Source: Pseudomonas sp. Fl4BN1 (GTDB lineage: Bacteria; Pseudomonadota; Gammaproteobacteria; Pseudomonadales; Pseudomonadaceae). From it: a stretch of DNA of 64,000 bases. Position numbers and translations under genes: made by a program. Position 1 is the first letter of the stretch. Every line of letters starts with the position of its first letter. The DNA lies in the NCBI RefSeq assembly GCF_009908285.1, contig NZ_JAAARM010000001.1, positions 186,001-250,000 on the forward strand, read 5' to 3'. Below the pieces are notes generated by a model. That model was not told where the DNA came from, did not search any database, and saw only the letters and a program-made list of their open reading frames with translations. This document shows, in pieces, positions 34,481 through 42,530 of this stretch.

Positions 34481-34956
34481 CATGCGTCCTCCCGGCAGGT
34501 GGCGAGCAGCGCATCCAGGCGTTCGGCGCTGACGCGGGCATGCAGTTGGCCATCCAGTTCCAGGGCCGGCGAGCAGGCACAAGCGCCCAGGCAATACACC
34601 GGTCGCAGGCTGATGCTGCCGTCGGCGCTGCTGCCGTGGTCGTCCAGTTGCAGGCGCTCGCGCAAGTGCGCAGCCAGTTGCTCGGAGCCGTGGCTCTGGC
34701 AGGACTCGGCGCGACACAGGCGCAGGATGTGCCGCGCCGGCGGCGCGGTCCGAAAGTCGTGGTAGAAGCTGATGACCCCGCGCACTTCCGCCTGGCTCTG
34801 ATTGAGCGCGTGGGCGATTTCGGGGACGGCCAGGTCGGGGATGTAGCCCAGCCCTTCCTGGATCTCATGGAGAATCGGCAACAGCGCACCCGGGGAGCCC
34901 TTGTGGCGCTCCAGCAGGGTGTGGATCAAAGGCAGGTGCAATGTTTCATCAGGCAT
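34480..34956 (-). CDS. fdsG: NAD-dependent formate dehydrogenase gamma subunit
   Basis: The 158-residue NuoE-like subunit with a thioredoxin-like 2Fe-2S site: 'CRAESCQSHG' and 'CLGACACSPAL' supply the four Cys. The N-terminal helical part ('GALLPILHEIQEGLGYIPDLAVPEIAHALNQSQAEVRGVISFY') is the family hallmark. The start at 34956 has GAGGA upstream; the frame is open for 51 more codons without a site. First gene of the operon fdsG-B-A-D. No fdsC (FdhD-like sulfurtransferase) follows, so it must lie elsewhere. Confidence 0.92.
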   Translation of the reverse strand: MPDETLHLPLIHTLLERHKGSPGALLPILHEIQEGLGYIPDLAVPEIAHALNQSQAEVRGVISFYHDFRTAPPARHILRLCRAESCQSHGSEQLAAHLRERLQLDDHGSSADGSISLRPVYCLGACACSPALELDGQLHARVSAERLDALLATCREDA

Positions 34957-35462
34957 ACAGCATTCCTCACGGTCACGGACGAACCTGGTGGTTGTCGGTT
35001 GTCCGAAAGTGTCGGCTGCGGCACTGGTTGCCACGTCACGGTAGCGCGGCGTTTCAGACCGTTGGCCATGCACCCTGAATGGGCATCTTGTCGTACCCGA
35101 TGCGGTCATTGCCGCACCTGTTCAGGGCATAAAGGGCAGCTTGACACGCTGCCTCTGATTGATCCGCACGAAAGCGACTTGTTCAGTTCCGAATACGACC
35201 ACCTATTGAGTCTAGAAGAGCCTGTGCAACCGGGTGGGTGAGCTGCGCACTATCGGATAAAACGCGGGGGGCGGGGGATGACTTCGGTCAGCTCAGTGGC
35301 GAATAGCCAGGGGCAGTTGGGGAGGATTGCTATGGCGACGGCGCTTGCTCGCGTTCAGGGGCTCAAGACCGTAAACCCGAGTCCGCGATTCACTTGCAGG
35401 AACCGGAACTCAGCCATGGTGGCGGCTGCGTCCCGGCGACAGTGAGCTTCCTCACCGCCGCA
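34957..35462. other. Region upstream of fds operon
   Basis: No firm gene. It should contain the fds promoter near 34960-35060. A 37-codon frame from an ATG at 35332 is preceded by GGGGAGG and could encode a short peptide (rich in Ala and Arg), but codon use does not settle it. No LysR gene for fds is present beside the operon. Confidence 0.35.
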
Positions 35463-36278
35463 TCAAGGGCGGGCCCGGCGCTGGGCGGCGTATTGCAGGG
35501 CCAGGCGGCCCATGAGCACCAGCAGGGTCAGGCCGATCAACAGCACGGAAATCGCCGCCACACTCGGGTCGACGTTGTCCCGCAGCCCGCTCCAGATGCG
35601 TCGGGGCAGGGTGTTGACGTCGACGCTGGTGATGAACAGGGTCACCGCCACTTCCTCCCAGGACAGGGCAAAGCTCAGCAGCGCGGTGGAAAAAATCCCC
35701 AGCTTGAGGTTCGGCAGCATCACCAGGAAGGTGGTCTGCATCAGGCTCGCCCCCAGGTTGCGCGAGGCCAGTTCGATGCGCCGGTCCACCTGGCTCAGGG
35801 CCACCAGCATGGTCACCACGCCATAGGGCACCACCATTATCACGTGGGCGATCACCACCCCGGGCAAGGTGTCGTAGCCCCAGCCCGGGGCGATGCGTCC
35901 GAGGTTGGTTTCCATGAAGTACAGCACCAGCGCCGAGATCACCGGCGGGATCGCCATGGGCAGCAACACCAGGCCGATCAGCAGCGTTGCCAGGCGCGAG
36001 CGCAGGTACCAGATGCCAAGGCTGAAACTCACCGCCAGCAAGGTCGCGATAACGCTGGTTGCACTGGCAATGGCCAGGCTCTGGCCGATGCTCGACAGCC
36101 AGTCGGGGTTGCTCAGCAGCGCCTCGTAGTGACGCAACGACCAGTTGCCATCGGGCATCGACAGGTAGCGTTTGGCGGTGAAGGAAACCGGGATCACCGT
36201 CAGCAGCGGGAACAGCATGAAAACCATGGCGAGCACGGCGATCAGCCGGGTACTCAGGGCAGTGCGATGTGTATTCAT
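35463..36278 (-). CDS. ABC transporter permease (PotC-like)
   Basis: A 271-residue inner-membrane permease with six predicted helices and the EAA-like loop ('ASRNLGASLMQTTFLVMLPNLKLGI'). It belongs to the spermidine/putrescine (PotC) group. The start at 36278 follows GAG and lies 7 bases after the stop of the partner permease. Last gene of a four-gene importer read ATPase, binding protein, permease 1, permease 2, all minus strand. The substrate is unknown, though the nearby amidohydrolase hints at an amide-linked compound. Confidence 0.85.
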   Translation of the reverse strand: MNTHRTALSTRLIAVLAMVFMLFPLLTVIPVSFTAKRYLSMPDGNWSLRHYEALLSNPDWLSSIGQSLAIASATSVIATLLAVSFSLGIWYLRSRLATLLIGLVLLPMAIPPVISALVLYFMETNLGRIAPGWGYDTLPGVVIAHVIMVVPYGVVTMLVALSQVDRRIELASRNLGASLMQTTFLVMLPNLKLGIFSTALLSFALSWEEVAVTLFITSVDVNTLPRRIWSGLRDNVDPSVAAISVLLIGLTLLVLMGRLALQYAAQRRARP

Positions 36279-36285
36279 AGTGATC

Positions 36286-37122
36286 TCAACCCACCAGTCG
36301 ATTGACACGGGTGATACGCAGCAGCAGCCAGATCAGCGCGCTGACCAGGGTCAGCAGCACCAGGCTCAGGGCCGCGCCCAAGCCCCAGTTGCTGGTCTGG
36401 AACATCTGCAGGAACACGTACTCGGCAATCATCACCGTCTGCCCGCCACCCAGCAGCACCGGGGTGATGAAGAAGCCCAGGCAGAACACGAAGACCATGA
36501 TGAAGGCCCCCAGCAGCCCGGGCAGGGTCTGCGGCAGCAGCACCTGCCAGAAGGTCCGCAGGGCGCCGGCGCCCAGGCCGCGGGAGGCCAGCAGTACCCG
36601 CTGGTCCAGCTGGCGCATGCTCGACAGCAGCGGGAACAGGGCATAGGGAATCATGAAGTGCAGCATGCCGATCACCACCCCCAGCTCGTTGCGGGTCAGC
36701 TGCAACGGATGCTCGATCCAGCCCAGGGACAGCAGGCTGTCGTTGACCACGCCATTGCTGCGCAGGGCGATCAGCCAGCCGAAGGCCCGCACCAGCACCG
36801 AGATCCAGAACGGGATGAACACGCAGATCTCCACCATGCGCTGCCAGAACGGCGGGCTGAACACCCAGCAGTAGGCCAGCAGGTAGCCGATCACCAGGGC
36901 CAGCAGGCTTACGGTCAGGCACAGGCGCAGGGTGCGCAGGAGCATGTCGTGGATTGCCGGGTCCGTGGCAATGCGCTGGTACTGCTCGATCCCGGGCTCG
37001 GGCAGGGTGAAACTCCAGCTCACCACGCCGAAGAACGGCAACAGGTAGAACACCACCAGCAGCAACGGCAGTGGAAACAGCAGCAGGCTGCGTTCCAGGC
37101 GTGCGGTTCGGGTTGCACTCAT
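36286..37122 (-). CDS. ABC transporter permease (PotB-like)
   Basis: A 278-residue six-helix permease of the PotB group with the EAA loop 'ASRGLGAGALRTFWQVLLPQTLPGLLGA'. It pairs with the PotC-like permease just downstream and starts 10 bases after the stop of the solute-binding protein gene, so all are cotranscribed. Together they form the membrane channel of the importer. Confidence 0.85.
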   Translation of the reverse strand: MSATRTARLERSLLLFPLPLLLVVFYLLPFFGVVSWSFTLPEPGIEQYQRIATDPAIHDMLLRTLRLCLTVSLLALVIGYLLAYCWVFSPPFWQRMVEICVFIPFWISVLVRAFGWLIALRSNGVVNDSLLSLGWIEHPLQLTRNELGVVIGMLHFMIPYALFPLLSSMRQLDQRVLLASRGLGAGALRTFWQVLLPQTLPGLLGAFIMVFVFCLGFFITPVLLGGGQTVMIAEYVFLQMFQTSNWGLGAALSLVLLTLVSALIWLLLRITRVNRLVG

Positions 37123-37132
37123 GGTCGACGGC

Positions 37133-38245
37133 TCACTTGGAGAGGTGGGTCAGGTACTGCTCCAGGGTGCTGGAGTAGTGGTCGGCGTACCACTGGGTGT
37201 TGAGGAAGATCTGCTTTTTCATGTTGGCTTCAGAGGCGCAGTTGATCTCCCGCTGTTCAGCGCTCATCAGTTGTTGAGTGGCGGTGTTGGAGGGGCCGTT
37301 GCCCAGGGCTTTGAACAGCGTCAACTGGCCGGCCGGCTGCAAGGCGTGCTGGATGAACTGCATGGCTGGCGCGGTGCCCGCCGGGTTGTCCTTGAGCACG
37401 CCCCAACTGCTGGCGTTGAGGAAGGCATTGTCGAAGCCCCATTTGATGCGTCCCTCGCTGTCCTCGTGCAGCAGGGTGGCGCGGGTGTGCCAGATGGCGC
37501 CCATGGAGGCTTCGCCTTCGATCATCAGCTGCTGACTTTCGGCGCCCGAGCCCCAGAACGACAGGACATGGGGCTTGAGTTCGTCGATCTTGCGCAAGGC
37601 CCGGGGCACGTCCAGCGGATACAGCTGGTCGGCGCTCACGCCGTCGGCCAGCAGTGCGGCTTCGAGCATGCCGTTCATCCATTTGTACAGGGTGCGCTTG
37701 CCGGGGAATTTCTCCACGTTCCAGAAATCTGCCCAGTTCTTCGGGCCGTTGTCGCCGAATTTCTGACTGTCCCAGGCGATCACATAGCTGAATAGATAAC
37801 CGGCGATGCCGTGTTCATGGGACAGCTCCGGGGCCACCAGATCGCGTTGCACCACGCTGTAGTCCAGCGGCTGCAGGACCTTGTCGCGGCCCAGGGTCAT
37901 GGCGCTGTAGCTGTCCACATCCACCACGTCCCAGCTTGGTCGGCCGCTGGCCAACTGCGAGCGGATTGCCCCTTCGGTGGGGCCGGCGCCGTCGATGCGC
38001 ACCGGGATGCCGGTGCTCTTGGTGAAGCTGTCGGTCCAGGCGCTGCGGAAGGCGTTGAGCGCGTCGCCGCCCCAGTTGACCACCACCAGGGGCTTGTCCG
38101 CCGACCAGCTGATGCCACTGCGCAGCGCCAGGGGCACCGCCGCCAGCAGACCCATGGCCTGGAGGAAGGTGCGGCGACTGACCTGTCCGCCACGGGCTTT
38201 TTCGATGAGGATTTCAATGCAGTCGCGTTGATGGTGCTGGCTCAT
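37133..38245 (-). CDS. ABC transporter solute-binding protein with Tat signal
   Basis: A 370-residue periplasmic binding protein of the PotD/extracellular solute-binding family. The N-terminus has a twin-arginine motif (SRRTFLQ, about residues 23-29) followed by a hydrophobic stretch, so export is by the Tat pathway in folded form. The mature part opens with 'KPLVVVNWGGDALNAFRSAW', as in polyamine and related binding proteins. A Tat signal on such a protein is less common than a Sec one. The ligand cannot be read from sequence. Confidence 0.85.
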   Translation of the reverse strand: MSQHHQRDCIEILIEKARGGQVSRRTFLQAMGLLAAVPLALRSGISWSADKPLVVVNWGGDALNAFRSAWTDSFTKSTGIPVRIDGAGPTEGAIRSQLASGRPSWDVVDVDSYSAMTLGRDKVLQPLDYSVVQRDLVAPELSHEHGIAGYLFSYVIAWDSQKFGDNGPKNWADFWNVEKFPGKRTLYKWMNGMLEAALLADGVSADQLYPLDVPRALRKIDELKPHVLSFWGSGAESQQLMIEGEASMGAIWHTRATLLHEDSEGRIKWGFDNAFLNASSWGVLKDNPAGTAPAMQFIQHALQPAGQLTLFKALGNGPSNTATQQLMSAEQREINCASEANMKKQIFLNTQWYADHYSSTLEQYLTHLSK

Positions 38246-38336
38246 GGGGCAAGTCCTCGCGAGGCCGACGTGCTAGGCGCCGGCCGATATTGTTATTGGC
38301 TTTCTACGAAAACGCTCGACAGCGGGCGTGGCCGGC

Positions 38337-39428
38337 TCAGGCTTCCAGGAGGAAGCTGTGGCGCACCGGCCAGCTCAGCCACACCGGGGTGCCACTGGGC
38401 AAGCGGGCGCCGGGGTGATCGCCAGGCACCGAAAGGTTGACCGGCGCCAGTTCCGGGCTGATGTTCAGCGCCAGATGGGTGCTGGAACCCTGGTAGACCC
38501 GATCGCCGAGGCAGGCCGGCAGCACGTTGTGATCCCCCGCCAGGGGGCGCTCGGTGTGCAGGGTCATGTGTTCCGGGCGCACCGCCAGCAACTGCGGCTG
38601 GTTACTGATTTCCCCGGCCGTCGTGGCCTGTAGCGGGCTGTCGCCAAAGCGCCCGCTGGCCTGGCTGCCATGGCGCGAAATGCCCTGCAGCGGCAACAGG
38701 TTCATCTTGCCGAGGAACTCGGCGACGAAGCGGTTTTTTGGCCGGTCGTAGATGTTTTCCGGGGTGTCGATCTGCGCCAGCCGCCCCTGGTTGAAGATGG
38801 CGATGCGAGTCGACAGGGCCAGGGCTTCACCCTGGTCGTGGGTGACGAAGACGAAGCTGGTACCGACCTGGCGATGGATGCGCTGCAACTCGGTCTGCAA
38901 CTGCTCGCGCAGGTTCTTGTCCAGGGCCGACAGTGGCTCGTCGAGCAGCAGCATGTCCGGCTCGAACACCAGGGCGCGGGCGATGGCGACTCGTTGTTGC
39001 TGGCCGCCGGACAGCTCTGAGGGTTTCTTGTGCAGGTGCGCGCCCAGGCCCACCACGTCGAGGATGTGCTTGACCCGGCGCTGGCGCTCCTCGGCCTTCA
39101 CGCCACGGATGCGCAGCGGGTAGGCAACGTTGTCGGCCACGCTCATGTGCGGGAACAGCGCGTAGCCCTGGAACACCATGCCGTAGTTGCGCTTTTCTGC
39201 CGGTCGCCGGCTGATGTCCACGCCATGCTCCAGCAGTTTGCCGGCGCTGGGGGTGAGGAAGCCCGCGAGGATCATCAACAGGGTGGTCTTGCCTGAGCCG
39301 GAGGGGCCCAGCAGGGTGAGGAATTCGCCTTGGCGAACGTCCAGGTCAATGCCATCCAGGGCGGTGAAGTTGCCGTAGAACTGGCTGATTCCTTGGGCAC
39401 TGAGTTGAGTCGAGGGGCTGCTGGACAC
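38337..39428 (-). CDS. ABC transporter ATPase (PotA-like)
   Basis: A 363-residue ATPase: Walker A 'GPSGSGKTT', signature 'LSGGQQQRVAIARAL', Walker B 'MLLLDEPLSALD' and a C-terminal TOBE-like domain, as in PotA. I chose the GTG at 39428, which has GGGAG nine bases upstream; a TTG at 39446 would add six residues. It is the first gene of the importer operon, 91 bases before the binding-protein gene. The LysR gene beyond is transcribed the same way. Confidence 0.85.
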   Translation of the reverse strand: MSSSPSTQLSAQGISQFYGNFTALDGIDLDVRQGEFLTLLGPSGSGKTTLLMILAGFLTPSAGKLLEHGVDISRRPAEKRNYGMVFQGYALFPHMSVADNVAYPLRIRGVKAEERQRRVKHILDVVGLGAHLHKKPSELSGGQQQRVAIARALVFEPDMLLLDEPLSALDKNLREQLQTELQRIHRQVGTSFVFVTHDQGEALALSTRIAIFNQGRLAQIDTPENIYDRPKNRFVAEFLGKMNLLPLQGISRHGSQASGRFGDSPLQATTAGEISNQPQLLAVRPEHMTLHTERPLAGDHNVLPACLGDRVYQGSSTHLALNISPELAPVNLSVPGDHPGARLPSGTPVWLSWPVRHSFLLEA

Positions 39429-39577
39429 TACAGAAATCTCCCGCAAAGCCGGCCTGCGCTATGGGATTTTTATTGTCGGAACAGCAGGCGGTCGGCTCAT
39501 TATTGTGAAAAGCAACGCCACATCAATGGAATAATTTTTGCCTCATTGGTGAGTGAAATTTCCCAGTCGCGAGCTCT

Positions 39578-40495
39578 TCAGGGATCGATCAACGGGCTGT
39601 CAGTGATGCCCTGGGCGCTGACCTGCAGCTGGTTTTTCAACCAGGCGCTGAAGGCCTGGACTACCGGCCGCTCGGCTTTGGCCGGATCGATTACCAGGAA
39701 GTAGCCACGCAAGGCGCTGATGGCGATGTCGAAGGGTCGCACCAGCAGGCCCCTGGCCAGAGCGTCGCCGCTGAGCAGATTGTCGCCAATGGCCACGCCC
39801 TGGGCGGCGATGCAGGCCGACTGCGCGCAGTGGGCATCGGAGAAGGTGATGCCGCCATCGGCATTGACCTGGCTGGCACCGGCCGCCGCCAGCCAGACTC
39901 GCCAGTCGCTGGTGTCGCTCATGTGGATCAACGGGAAGTCCTTGAGGTCCAGCGGGGTCTTCAGGCCGCCGATGGCGTTGATCAGGCGCGGACTGCACAC
40001 CGGCGAGAAGCGCAGGGTGACGATCTGCTCCACCAGCAGCCCCGGCCAGTCGCCAATGCCGTAGGCGATGAACAGGTCGGCTTCGGCGTCGCTGGTGTCG
40101 TCCTGGGAGCGCGGGCTGACCACGTGCAGTTGCACCTGGGGATATTGGCGCAGGAAGCCGTTGATGTGATTGCACAGCCAGAAACTGGCGAACCCCGGGT
40201 TGCAGCTGATGCGCAATTTGCCAGACACCGCGAGGCCGTCGAAGCGCCTCCCGGCGTCCTGGATATCCGCCAGGATCCGCCGGACTTCGCGGGCATAACA
40301 CTCACCCTGATAGGTCAGGCCGATACCGCGCCCGACGCGCTCGGTGAGGGCGAAGCCGAGGCTCTGTTCAAGGCTGATGATCTGGTGGCTGATGGCGCTT
40401 CGGGTCAGGCTCAGTTGCTGCGCGGCAGCAGTCACGCTGCCCAGCCGGGCCACCGCGTCGAGGGCACGCAGGGCGGTGATCGAGGGATAACGCAT
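39578..40495 (-). CDS. LysR-family regulator (GcvA-like)
   Basis: A 305-residue LysR regulator: N-terminal winged helix ('ITALRALDAVARLGSVTAAAQQLSLTRSAISHQIISLEQSLGFALTERVGRGIGLT') and a periplasmic-binding-like effector domain of the GcvA/AmpR-like group. The start at 40495 follows GGAGGT. It lies between the ABC operon (same strand) and the divergent M20 amidohydrolase gene (317 bases away), so it likely controls both in response to the imported compound. Confidence 0.85.
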   Translation of the reverse strand: MRYPSITALRALDAVARLGSVTAAAQQLSLTRSAISHQIISLEQSLGFALTERVGRGIGLTYQGECYAREVRRILADIQDAGRRFDGLAVSGKLRISCNPGFASFWLCNHINGFLRQYPQVQLHVVSPRSQDDTSDAEADLFIAYGIGDWPGLLVEQIVTLRFSPVCSPRLINAIGGLKTPLDLKDFPLIHMSDTSDWRVWLAAAGASQVNADGGITFSDAHCAQSACIAAQGVAIGDNLLSGDALARGLLVRPFDIAISALRGYFLVIDPAKAERPVVQAFSAWLKNQLQVSAQGITDSPLIDP

Positions 40496-40812
40496 AGCAC
40501 CTCCGGGTCGGGGAAACCGCTTTTCGAGTGTGTCCGGCTGCGCGTTGTTGTCGGGCCCTGGCAGGGCGTCGATCCAGCGGCTGCCGCGCCGCAGTATGGG
40601 CCGCCGTGCCGGCAGACTGGTCAATTTTCTTTGACATTAGTGGCGAAAAAATTCGATTGATGTAAACCACGCTTCACCAATACTGAGCCTCGATCCGGCC
40701 CGCAGCCGACCGGACCATTCCCATAACAACAACAGGTTCCGCAGGCCCGGAGCTGGCGCTGAGGCGTCCTGGTGCCGGCCGGCGGGAACCTGGATAAACA
40801 GGAGTGCCGCGG

Positions 40813-42396
40813 ATGTCCCGCTACAAAGAATTCGCTCTCGATTGGGTTGAACGCCACCGCCAGCAACTGTCGGACTGGCACCAGATCATCTGGCATTACG
40901 CTGAACCGGCGTTCCGTGAATACAAGTCCTGCGCCTGGTATGTCCAGTTGCTGGAGGCTGAGGGTTTCACCGTCGAGCGCGCCAGTGGTGGCATGCCTAC
41001 AGCCTTTTGCGCGACCTTCACCCAGGGCCAGGGGCCGGTACTGGCCACCTACGGCGAGTACGACGCGGTGCCCGGTAACTGCCAGGCGGCGACCACCCGC
41101 AAGCAACCGCGGGACGGCCTGTCGCGCTTCGCTCCGGGGCACACCGATCCGCACTCGGCCCTGGGCATCAGTGCCCTGGGCGGCGCCTTGGCGGCGAAGG
41201 CGACCATGGTCGAATTCGGCCTTCAGGGCAGCATCAGGTTTTTCGGTGAGCCGGCGGAAAAACTCCGCGCCTCCAAGCCGGTGCACGCGGCCAAGGGCTA
41301 CTACGACGACCTGGACGCGGCCATCAGCTTTCACCCCACCTACATGCTGCCGCTGAACAACACCACCACCTGGGATACCCACTGCGGCATCGCCTACGCC
41401 TACATCTACAGCTTCACCTGCGAGGACCCGCAGAACTGGATCGCCGCCGACCGCTACAGCCCCATTCCGCAGAATCACTTGGCAGCCCGGGCCCCGGGGG
41501 CCAACGATGCCCTGGTGCATTTCTACACCCTCAACGAAAGCCTGCGCCGCTCGACCCTGCCGTTCACCGGCCTGTGGAGCTACAACGAGGCGATCCTCAC
41601 CGCCGGCCAGGCCACGGCGGACAACCTGCCGCCGCACTTGTCACAGATCCAGTACCTGTTGCGTTGCGACTCCATCGAACAGGCCGAGACCATCTCCCAG
41701 GTGATGGACAACAACGCTGCGGCGGCCGCCATGGCCACCGGCTGCCAGTGGAAAAAGACCTGGGTGTGCAAGTCCCGGGGCGGCTTGGCGAACCACGTGA
41801 TGGCCCAGGCCACCTACGACAACCTGGCGGCAGTAGGTGCCCCGCAGTGGGATGAAGAGGCCCGGGAAATTGCTCGCGAGATCCAGCGCAACCTGGGACT
41901 TGAGGCCATGGACAGGCCTTTCCTGCCGGCCACTGAAACCCTGATCGAACCCCAGGAATGCGAACGGCAAATGCGCCTGCAAATGCCGGCCTGGCAGAAC
42001 TACCTGACCTCCGACGACTACCCGGAATACACCTGGCACTGCCCCACCGTGCGCCTGTTGGTGGCCCGGCCGATGCTCAGCGCACCGCAAGGCACGGTCT
42101 ATCCGGACTGGGTATCCAACGCCCTGGGGGGGATTCGCCAGACCATCGACCCGATGATCGAGGTCGCTGCCAAGACCATCGCCGCCACCCTGGTGGACCT
42201 GCTGACTGACGAGGCACTGCTCGGCGCGGCCAAGGCCGAGTTCGTCGAGCGCACCGGCGGTGGCATCGGTGGTACCCGCTGGCAGGCGCCGCTGCTGCCG
42301 GTGGACTTTCAGGTACCCCACGATTTCCGCTGGCCGGAGTACATCAGCACGGCGCGGGGGGAAGAGTGGTGGATTCCGGCAAGGGTGGATGAGTAG
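40813..42396 (+). CDS. M20 amidohydrolase (AbgB-like)
   Basis: A 527-residue metal-dependent amidohydrolase of peptidase family M20, closest in layout to AbgB (aminobenzoyl-glutamate hydrolase subunit B). Metal-site segments are 'ATYGEYDAVPGNC', 'GHTDPHSALG' and 'GEPAEK'. It cleaves an amide bond in a small N-acylated or dipeptide-like compound in the cytoplasm. AGGAG precedes the ATG at 40813. Being divergent from a LysR gene and next to an importer operon, it probably processes what that importer brings in. AbgB normally works with AbgA, which is absent here. Confidence 0.8.
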   Translation: MSRYKEFALDWVERHRQQLSDWHQIIWHYAEPAFREYKSCAWYVQLLEAEGFTVERASGGMPTAFCATFTQGQGPVLATYGEYDAVPGNCQAATTRKQPRDGLSRFAPGHTDPHSALGISALGGALAAKATMVEFGLQGSIRFFGEPAEKLRASKPVHAAKGYYDDLDAAISFHPTYMLPLNNTTTWDTHCGIAYAYIYSFTCEDPQNWIAADRYSPIPQNHLAARAPGANDALVHFYTLNESLRRSTLPFTGLWSYNEAILTAGQATADNLPPHLSQIQYLLRCDSIEQAETISQVMDNNAAAAAMATGCQWKKTWVCKSRGGLANHVMAQATYDNLAAVGAPQWDEEAREIAREIQRNLGLEAMDRPFLPATETLIEPQECERQMRLQMPAWQNYLTSDDYPEYTWHCPTVRLLVARPMLSAPQGTVYPDWVSNALGGIRQTIDPMIEVAAKTIAATLVDLLTDEALLGAAKAEFVERTGGGIGGTRWQAPLLPVDFQVPHDFRWPEYISTARGEEWWIPARVDE

Positions 42397-42530
42397 AGTC
42401 GTTTGTATCAAGCGTGCGCAAGTTACCGGCAGCTCATGCATGAGTCGTCGGTTTGTATCTCTTTCGTAGTTCTACTCCGCCTTCTCGGATACTATGCCGC
42501 CGGCCTAAGGACCTGATCGCGGATAGTGAC

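Noticed and set aside
40496..40812. Additional gene between the LysR and M20 genes
   Set aside because: Frames here are antisense extensions of the LysR and hydrolase frames and lack ribosome-binding sites; the region fits a divergent promoter.
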